A stretch of 64,000 nt of DNA. It comes from Phocoena phocoena (Eukaryota > Chordata > Mammalia > Artiodactyla > Phocoenidae). Position numbers and translations under genes: made by a program. Below the pieces are notes generated by a model. The model ran no database searches. It was not told the origin of the DNA and saw only the letters and a list, made by a program, of their open reading frames with translations. Below are positions 56,033-64,000 of the stretch, piece after piece. Location of the stretch: assembly GCF_963924675.1 (NCBI RefSeq), contig NC_089220.1, positions 82,215,168-82,279,167 of the forward strand, given 5' to 3'. The number at the start of each line of letters is the position of its first letter. The first letter of the stretch is position 1.

Positions 56033-57594
56033 ACGTACTTTTCTCTGAAACATGCCCAGCCCCGTGCAAGCTCTTGGCTGTGTGTCAGTGAAATAACTAA
56101 GCCGTCCTAAACACTTCTTCCTGCCTGCTAAATAAAATGAATTGGATTAACAGTCTTGTGGCTGGATTGTTGTCCTTACAGCTAAGGAATCAAATCTTGG
56201 CCTCCTCATGAAGACTATAAAGCAGGCAAAAGACTGGTGAAAAACAGAGCTGATTCAGGCCAACCAATTGTGTGCATACACACTTTAATGCACAGGCTTT
56301 TTATTTTTTGTCAGGGAGAGGAGCAGAGATTACTATTTTATTCTGGTTTTCAAGTTTCCAAGAAACCCTTACTTTTCACAGGGATTCTCAGACAAACTTT
56401 AGGTGAAGAAAAGAAAAATTTAAAATATAAAAGGAATAAAAGAACCTAAAAGATAGACCATTGTCACCTGTCCCCCTCCTGCCCTCACCGAGAAATCCTT
56501 CCCTCCCTGAGGATCAGGAAGGTGACGAATAGGATGACCCTCAAGAACAAATGACTGCCTGCACTGCTGTGGTCACTGTGCCACTGAATGGTGCCCGAGA
56601 CTCAGGATTCCTCAGGTTTGCCTTCGCAAGCAGGTGACTAAAGAGAATTCTTTGGCTTTGCATCAACCTGGCAGAAGCTCTGCTGTTGGAAACTCTCTGA
56701 GGAGCTCATGCAGAAAAAGTGTTTTTTCATGATTTACGAGATCCCAAATGCCACCACTAGCAGATGATTAAATTGGGACGTTTGTTTGAACTGCATCAAC
56801 AGGGTTATATACTACCCTGAGGGCCTCGGGTGGACATTGCATGCCATTGCCATCATCGCTTGGACGTCACCAGCAGGAAATATCAGAAGTCTCCCAAGAC
56901 AGTCTGTACTCCTGAGCTTTCCAGAGAGGCCCTGGCAGACACGAGAAGTTGGATTTGTCTGGATTGGTACCTGGGCCTGAAGTCTCAAAGCCCAGAGCCC
57001 CACCATGATGGAAAAGGGCTGGGTGAGTGCCCTGAGCTACCATTAGTTAGAGAAGAATATCGACGCCTGTCGAGGCAACTGTGACTGCTGCCCCCTCATT
57101 GATCACATTAGCCAGGCACTCACTGGTGTTGAGTTGCAAATGTCTGGATTTTGCTTCCCCTGGCAGTAGCTGCTGGGTTAGGAGAGAAAACAGCTTATAA
57201 ATTCTTTAATGATTCTTGGAGCCAAGGGCAGCTTACAGACTGGATTTTCAAGCAATGCTATTTAAAAGGTTCCCGGGGACGTGAAGGTAAATAGCTTGAA
57301 AAATAGGGGGAAAGTTATTTCTTTCCTCCTCTGAGAACATTACACAGATTGAATTAACCCCTTGTGAGTTCTTCTTGTGATTATGAGACACAGCAGGGAG
57401 TACTGTGCATGGCCATCCTGATCCGGCTTCTTGTACAGCCCCTACCTTGTCAGTGATGTTAGCCATTCAGTTTCACTGCCGGCTTCTCTTCTGAAGAAAC
57501 ATTTGGAAATCAGACTTTTAAAATTTCCTTCTTTCCTTCATTCCCTCTTTTTTTCATCAGTATATGTCATTGCAGATTCTGAACATTAGCTATG

Positions 57595-57625
57595 AAACAT
57601 CCTCAGGGGATGTCTGAGGATGTTT
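57595..57625. other. perfect 11-bp hairpin
   Basis: AAACATCCTCA (57595-57605), 9-nt loop, TGAGGATGTTT (57615-57625). No transposon ends or TA/8-bp duplication noted around it. Confidence 0.9.
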
Positions 57626-59164
57626 GAAGATAAATGAGCAAAGAGTAATCTCTGAAGATATTTAAGGAGAAGCTGGGTACTCACTCAGAATGAAGATGAA
57701 AGCTGTAGTTGGATGGATGGCTGAGTTAATATCCCTTCTAGTTCTAAAATTTTGTTATTCTATTTATGTCTGTTTGAATATTTAGACACTAGTGCATTGC
57801 CTTTTCAGTGGATGTGTAGATAGAGGATTAACTTTGTTGCCCATATTCCCCAGCAGAAACCTGTTATAAGACTGGATCATTCTTTTATTGGTAGGGTGTC
57901 CATATTCCTGTATTTTATGAGACAGTTCTGATTTCAAACTTCTTCACTTTTTGTTTTGAGAATCCACTTCTGCTTGACACACGACATGTTCTGATTTGAG
58001 ATTTAATGAGTATTGACAATTTACTGAGAGGGGAAAGAGGTGTCAGTGATGAAGAGAGCAAGCCATTATGAATAGAGGCCATGCAAGAGAGATTCGATTT
58101 CCTAACATCTTGAACAATGTTGAGTGCCACTGACTTTCAAATACTGCAGACCAAAAAAACCCCTCTTCCTTCAATGTTTTGCGCTTTATGAAAAAAGTTC
58201 CACATCAAACTAAGTGATGACATGAATTTAACTACTAGTTGCCATTACTTGGGAGTGATTTTTCCAAGTCTCATACCCACATGGTGTAGCAAATTCTCAG
58301 GGCAGTTTCCATCGCTATTGTGGGACCAGCCATGATGCTTGTTTCTGTAGGTGGAGGGATGGTGCTGGAATGAGCAGCAGATCAATGTCCTCTACCTCAA
58401 CAATCTTTTGTGGCCCTGAGGCTGTGGGAGATTTTATGCTGCTGACCTCACTCTATTCCTAAGGAATTCTTTGATTTCCCCACTTCCATTTATTTATTTA
58501 TTTTTTGATTGTCAACTAAAATCTGGATTTCTCAGTCTAACCTCGGCAATGGCACTTAATAGCAGAAGCCCCTGAAAAGGAAGACATGCCTTTCTCACTG
58601 TCCACTCAACAAGCAATTGCCCTTCTTGAGAGATGCGATGCAGTGAGTGAAATACTGAGGCTCATGGATGAGAAGACTGACAGATATTGCTGAAGAAAAC
58701 TCATTTTTCAAAACAAATATTTAAAACACATTTATTAGAATAATTCTAATGAAGTTACAGATCTTTGGCTACTTTGCTCACAGATCTATCCTAGGCACCT
58801 TAGACAATCACATCTGTGTGTGACTACCAGGCCACGTCTTTAGGAAACACACTGTCTTCTATAGGAGGCAAATGGGGAGGGAGGAAACCTAGTTCAAAAG
58901 ACTTTGTGGGGGTAAGTTTAAAATGCATTTGAAACAGAGGAGAAGATGACTGATTCTACCTTGCGAGGGCTGAGGCTGCTCCAGAGAGCAGGTGAAATTG
59001 GCAGTGGGTGTTTAAGGACAAGTCCCTTTTCAGGGAGTAGGGACATCACAGGCAGAGAGACCAACAGGAACAACAACAGAGAGGCATGCTGTGTTTCAAA
59101 ATGGGCTGACTGAACTATGGATTTCCTGAGCCTTCCTTTGTTTCATTTGTCCACAACATCCTAT

Positions 59165-59530
59165 CTTTTTCATCCAACCATCTATTCATTCACACAGTCA
59201 ACAGGTAATTTTTAAGCATCAACCAGGTGTTAGAACTAATTCTAACCCCTGAGAACACAACAATGTGTAGGTGAAACAGACAAAGTCCCTTCCCTCAGGA
59301 GGCTTACATTCTACTGAGGAGAGACAGAAACAGCTAACGAGTAAATATGACAAGGGGTGATACGAGTTATAAGAAGATAAAATTGGGTAAGGAGATATAG
59401 ACAAATTGGGGGGCTGTTTTAATCAGGGTGGTCAGGATAGGGCTGTATGTGGTGAAGACATTTCAGCAGAAATCTAAATGAAGTGAGAATATGCAATTTG
59501 GGTGTGATTCTGGAGTTTTCCTTTAAATCC
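59165..59530 (-). repeat. L2 LINE 3' segment
   Basis: ccatctattcattcacacag, tttttaagcatcaaccaggt, gttagaactaattctaaccc, cttccctcaggaggcttaca, ttctactgaggagagacaga in inverted L2 order. Confidence 0.55.
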
Positions 59531-60724
59531 TGTAGATGCAGTTCTGTAAGTCTGATAGAAGCATGAAAAGAGAGGGAAACCCTTCGGTGAGGATGTGGTC
59601 ATTTCTAGGAAAGAGACACCCTTGAGCCTGCAGGCCCAAATTGTGAAATGGAATTACCCACTGAGCTTTGTTAATGTCTCAATAATTGCTCCAGCTGGGG
59701 TCTAGCGACTTGGTGGTGGACTGGGTCTGGGTTCAAGAGGAGGTACACAGACAACTTGGGACAGGTGGAAGGAACCTGCTTCTTTGGTTCCCAAAGAAAA
59801 AAACTTATTTTGTAGGACACGCTACTGCTGAAGCTCTTGGTACCACTTGCTGAATGACATCCAAATAAGAAGTGGATTTGACATGCTCTTTGGGGACAGA
59901 AGTACAGCGCTTTCTACGAAAGTACTCTGTGTGGAGTGGTGGTGAATGTCAGCTTGCCTCAGCCTGATCTGTAAAAGAGTAAAAAAGCCTTTGATGGTTG
60001 TCTTGCAGGTATTTATAGATTTTTTTCTGGCTCTGTTTCCTGTTTCTTCTTGTTGCTGATGAAGTATGCTGTGAAGGGAGCCCTGTTAAACACAGTCAGT
60101 GCTTCAACGGGTCTAGAAGCCTGTCGCATATTCAATGTTTTATGACTGAACTTTATTACACTCAAACTTCACAGAGACATTTATGAACCTTATTGCATTC
60201 TGACATGAAATAAGCCCAGAAAGGTATTTCTGCTTTTATGGGACTGGAACTTCTCATTGTATGGAACTTTCAAAAAGCTGTTGAATGCCAGAGTTCAAAG
60301 TGATTTTGCAAATGTTAATTTCTCTAGGGATCTTTGGGACCTTAAAAAAAATTTGCTGATGACTTCTACATCTTGCATCTAATATATTTTTTTTTTCATT
60401 TGGAAAACATGTACAGTTGCCTCAGTAAGAGGAATGTGTGGAGTTTGTGGTTCATGCTGTACTCATGCCATGGTAAGAAGAGAGACCCTGTTTATTGCTA
60501 CAGGAGACATATAAGGAAAATTAAGGGAGGGAAATATCATTTAAGAGATAAACAGTCATGGCTCGCTTGATATTTTTCTAACCCCTCCAAGGACACACAT
60601 TCCTAAAGTTCTGTGAGTCAAGTTTTAGAATGTCTTTGGAAGATTAACTATTAACTGGCTTGAGTAAGGAGATTTTCTGCAATGTCAACCAACGGAAACA
60701 TCAGCCTTTCTAAGTCTTGTTCAC
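59531..60724. other. unassigned sequence
   Basis: No repeat or exon recognised. Confidence 0.4.
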
Positions 60725-61000
60725 TTATATTAATTCATTCCATAGTTACTGAATTTTTTGTATCAGACACTGTTCTAGGTACAGGTCATAATCAGAAGAA
60801 AGACATAATTCTCAGAGAGTTTATGGTTCAGTCCCAGATGACTAAGCAAAGACATATGCATCTGATTACCGATGAAAAACTCTAACAGAGTGTGCTGTGT
60901 ACATAGGATGTTCACACAGGGGAACATCAGCAAAGGCTTCTGGGAGGCAGCAACACCTGAAGTGGGTCTTAAGGATGAGTAAGAGGTAGAGAAACGTTAA
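60725..61000 (-). repeat. L2 LINE 3' segment
   Basis: attaattcattccatagtta, cagacactgttctaggtaca, gagagtttatggttcagtcc, aaaggcttctgggaggcagc, cacctgaagtgggtcttaag, gatgagtaagaggtagag in inverted L2 order. Confidence 0.6.
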
Positions 61001-61234
61001 GATTGTTACTTGTGCACACCACTAATGTAGGTGGGGGAAGAACACATACTCATTCTGAGAGCAGGAAGAAGAACTCTGAAAGGACCACTTGGAATAGTGG
61101 AACTCAGAATGAGGGTCTCCTTCCCAGGCTATCAGCCATGCTAAACTTGGTTCTTAAATACACAATAATCCTATTATGTCACTGTGCCTATTTTTTATCA
61201 CTCTAAAAGTCTTCATATCTGCATGATGTCTACG

Positions 61235-61400
61235 GTTTACACATTATTTTCATGTGTATTTAATGGTTTAATTTTTATAACAACCTGGTGAGAATGGTAT
61301 TATTGTTAGTTATAGATGAAGAAATGAATCAAAGAGACATCAAGTGACCTACTCAAGGTTACAAAGTCAGAGCATGGCTTAGCTTGGCCCTTAAAAAGGC
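61235..61400 (-). repeat. MIR SINE
   Basis: tttaatttttataacaacct, ggtgagaatggtattattgt, agatgaagaaatgaatcaaa, caagtgacctactcaaggtt in inverted MIR order. Confidence 0.62.
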
Positions 61401-61479
61401 CCTTTCAACTCATATTCTGAACTTACCTATTGTATCATAGGACCTTTAACAGTTTACTGTCATTGATTGATTTAATATA

Positions 61480-61660
61480 TATTCATTCAATACTATACAT
61501 ATGTATGTATTTATTTAACACACATTAACTGAACACATACTATATGCTAGGCAGGCATTGTTCTAGGTTCTGGGATATAACTGAACAGATAATTTAAGAT
61601 TGTGATAGATGCTATACAAATACACATGATGGTATGAGAGTGAGTGGAGATAGGGATGAC
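61480..61660 (-). repeat. L2 LINE 3' end
   Basis: attcattcaatactatacat, catactatatgctaggcagg, cattgttctaggttctggga, tataactgaacagataattt, gatagatgctatacaaatac in inverted L2 order. Confidence 0.52.
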
Positions 61661-63557
61661 ATTTTAGATGGTTGCTTTTACTTCTCTGGTCCTCCAATAT
61701 TTATCTAGGATTTATTTCTCTCTGAGTGCTCACATGATGTATGTTGATCAGTGAAAACTTACTAAGCACTTCATGTATAATATACATCATGTGAAACTCT
61801 TCCATTATTTCTGTCAATATACAAGAAATAAAGGGAACTTCTGTTTGTTGAGGGACCAGCGGCATGTGTCGGGCTCTTAGGCAGATACTTTATTAGTCTA
61901 AGGGGATGCTGGCAGAGTCCTTCAAGCACAAGGAGCCTCTCCCAGCTGACTGTTTTATTTCTTGGAAGGCTCACTGACCACCTTCTTCCTCTCAGAGGCA
62001 GGAAACAAATCCCGGGATGACTCTGTTCTTGCTTCTTGAACGTCTTGCTAATAGCCAGCCTTACCAGAGCAACCAGCAAAGATGGCTGACTTACAAAAAC
62101 ATCTTTTCAAGGTTCTTTCTCTGTAGAGCCTAGCTCCTTCCCAAAACTTAAACACTGGTGAAAACACCTTACTATTTATTATTAAATATTTCACTGGGGA
62201 TGACGATAAAATGTTCAACAACTAAGGTCTGTCACAACTAAGGTAGTCACACAAGATACTCTCCAAGCATTTTATAGGATCACACTGGTCCCAAAGTATT
62301 CACACCATCAGCCTGGAATCACACTGTCTTCCTCTCTAACACACCTGATACACCAATATTAGAGTAAAATCCTGACCACACAACCATGGTCAAGGCTCCT
62401 GGAGGAGTGTGACAGCACCAGGTAGGGGGGTAGGGATGGCTCCCTTGCTCCATCGCAGCATGTCTTCATCCAAACCATCACCATTTATATACAATGGATG
62501 CATATGATTACATATACTATCAGGAAGAGAGGGACAGTGGCTAGGTGGTCCCAAGTATTTCTCATGGTTAAACTGTTTATTCAATGTGAGTTAAAACAGC
62601 TGACTTATAGACACAAATAACTAGGATAAAGATTTAGGACCACCTGATGGCTGTTTTTTGCCATTCCCCCAAATTGTCATAATAAAGCACATGGTGAAAT
62701 AGTTCAAATTGATTTTTTAGAGAAATCCATAGCCACATTTGTGCAAAACAGGAAGTGCCAGGGGTTTTAACCACACAGCCTCTGAATGTACTGCTCTCAC
62801 ACCTTTAGGCAAAGGAAAGAACCTCACAAGCTGCAAAACTGTGGGGCACAAATACCTTTTTTGGGGGTGAAGTGAGGTAGATGGGATCTCGTTCCCGTAC
62901 CATGGTAGTTAAGAAGCCAAGTTTGAGGGCAAGTTACATTCTGTTGTGGCTATTGTGTTTGGGTACTTTTCCTTGTGGCGGTGGCTGCGTTCTTTGAAGA
63001 GAAAACCCACAAGGACGGGTCAGTGATCCAAAGAGTCAGGTGTGTCATGGCCTTTTACTCATTTGCAGTCTCCCAGCCACTGTCATTTTCCAAGTGACTG
63101 ATCCCACTGGCTTTAATGACCTTGTCCATCACCCAGACCAGTTTAACTTGACAGAACTCTTCAACAAAGCTTGACAATTGCGAGGTTTGGTTAAACATCT
63201 GAAATTGTTCGAAACTGACTCCATCGTGGAAAATCCTTATTATTGAAAATCTTCTGGGGTGCACGATCCAGGAGGCAGTGCTGTTCCCCATCCCCTCTGA
63301 TAGGAAGCAGACAGGGGAGATTTGCTATTCCTGCTAGAGGTCTACAAACTATTCCAAGAATGTTCTGCTTATCTCTGTCGTGAAGTGATACAACTACTGT
63401 CCTTGGCTCATGAATCCATCCCACTGCTATTTGCTATAGCTTTCCTGATGACTTTCTTAGAAAAATAAGAGTCTTAAGAGCACTTTTGGAATGAACTTTC
63501 TTGGTTTTGCATTTCACTGAAAAAAGCCAACACTGGTCTATGCTAACACGCTAGTAT
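61661..63557. other. unassigned sequence; overlapping minus-strand frames near 63055-63424
   Basis: No repeat recognised. Two minus frames (63055-63291 and 63191-63424) encode mixed-composition peptides with no repeat bias. They would join only through a frameshift, which could fit a decayed processed gene copy, but I cannot identify a parent. Confidence 0.3.
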
Positions 63558-63745
63558 ATTGTGGTGGTAAAGAACTTGGGTATCTGGAAATAACCCTGAG
63601 TTTAAATTCAAAATCCCCATATATTAACTGTATGAGCTTAGACAAATTTCTTCAACATCCTAAGCCTTGTTTTTGACATTTATGGAATGGGGTTGTTGAG
63701 GCATTTATAAACAATTAACGGTAGCTACTTTAAAGGCAAGCCCTC
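63558..63745 (+). repeat. MIR SINE
   Basis: ggtggtaaagaacttgggta, aaccctgagtttaaattcaa, gtatgagcttagacaaattt, cttcaacatcctaagccttg, tttatggaatggggttgttg in MIR order. Confidence 0.55.
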
Positions 63746-64000
63746 CAGACATTCACATGTGCTGTGAGAACTAAGGCAGTTGAATCATTAAATTCAGGGC
63801 GTAAACTTGCACCCCATGAGGCAAAAAATGCTGTGGGACTGGACACTAGGATAAAGGAGTAATTGAATGGTTTTTTTTGGAAAAAATGAATATTTTGCAG
63901 TTGAAAAAATATTTCAGGACCTACATTGAAACTTCTCGCAGTTGATGTGAGCCAGCTCAGTTGAATGTCTGTTACTGGGGGCTAGACGGTGAGGGATGCC
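63746..64000. other. unassigned sequence
   Basis: Nothing recognised up to the window end. Confidence 0.4.

Larger units (their letters stand above)
55541..59164. other. 3.6 kb mostly unique sequence with two hairpin loci
   Basis: No transposon recognised. Contains the overlapping hairpins at 55990-56032 and the hairpin at 57595-57625. An 84-codon plus frame at 56830-57084 is GC-richer than its surroundings but lacks a domain and has a competing minus frame. Confidence 0.35.

Noticed and set aside
1..64000. A novel gene cluster or defence/biosynthetic system
   Set aside because: The sequence is a mammalian repeat-rich region with no supported genes apart from dead L1 remnants.

Overview
This window is vertebrate nuclear DNA, almost certainly from a cetacean (whale or dolphin). 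The evidence is about a dozen copies of the tRNA-derived CHR family of SINEs (Cetacea-Hippopotamus-Ruminant group) in a short (~200 bp) and a long (~300-350 bp) form. There are also cetartiodactyl-type L1 LINEs with a conserved 3' UTR, ruminant/cetacean-type mariner miniature elements, and mammal-wide ancient repeats (L2, MIR, MER1-type hAT). There are no operons, ribosome binding sites or prokaryotic features. I find no protein-coding exon, RNA gene or CpG island that I can defend, so the window is best read as intergenic or deep intronic DNA. The only convincing coding similarity is reverse transcriptase sequence in dead L1 copies.

Layout. 1-11 kb: mostly old sequence with L2 and MIR relics (dense at 4.5-7.3 kb), an L1 3' end at 3.3 kb, and CHR SINEs at 3.47(-), 9.06(+) and 10.42(-) kb. 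11.2-14.3 kb: a 5'-truncated, well-preserved L1 (3.07 kb) with a perfect 15-bp target-site duplication. 15.3-18.2 kb: L2, then a 1.04-kb L1 with an 18-bp duplication and a mariner MITE inside it, then a CHR SINE. 19-26.4 kb: a long-form CHR SINE, an antisense L1 with a probable 3' transduction (20.86-21.55 kb), L2, a tail-less SINE (24.65 kb), and a SINE inserted in the target-site duplication of an L1 (25.67-26.37 kb). 27.6-34.6 kb: L2 split by an LTR-like element, a second mariner MITE, a CHR SINE, a MER1-type hAT element, MIR, a long L2 and a long-form CHR SINE. 34.6-38.3 kb: no recognisable repeat. 38.3-40.3 kb: old L1s in opposite orientations. 41.7-44.1 kb: MIRs, including a three-layer nest (MIR, then hAT-like, then CHR SINE). 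44.5-49.1 kb: MIR/L2 relics and a second SINE-at-L1-boundary locus. 49.6-52.6 kb: an old antisense L1 carrying a SINE/L1 chimaeric insertion, then a TG microsatellite. 53.1 kb: a solo-LTR-like block. 53.5-64 kb: mostly unique sequence with scattered L2/MIR and two small perfect hairpins.

The interest lies in insertion history rather than in gene systems. Several loci preserve target-site duplications that give the order of events, and two show the same endonuclease target used twice. I did not find a previously undescribed biological system. Family names were assigned by recognition, not by database search, and ends of old repeats are approximate.
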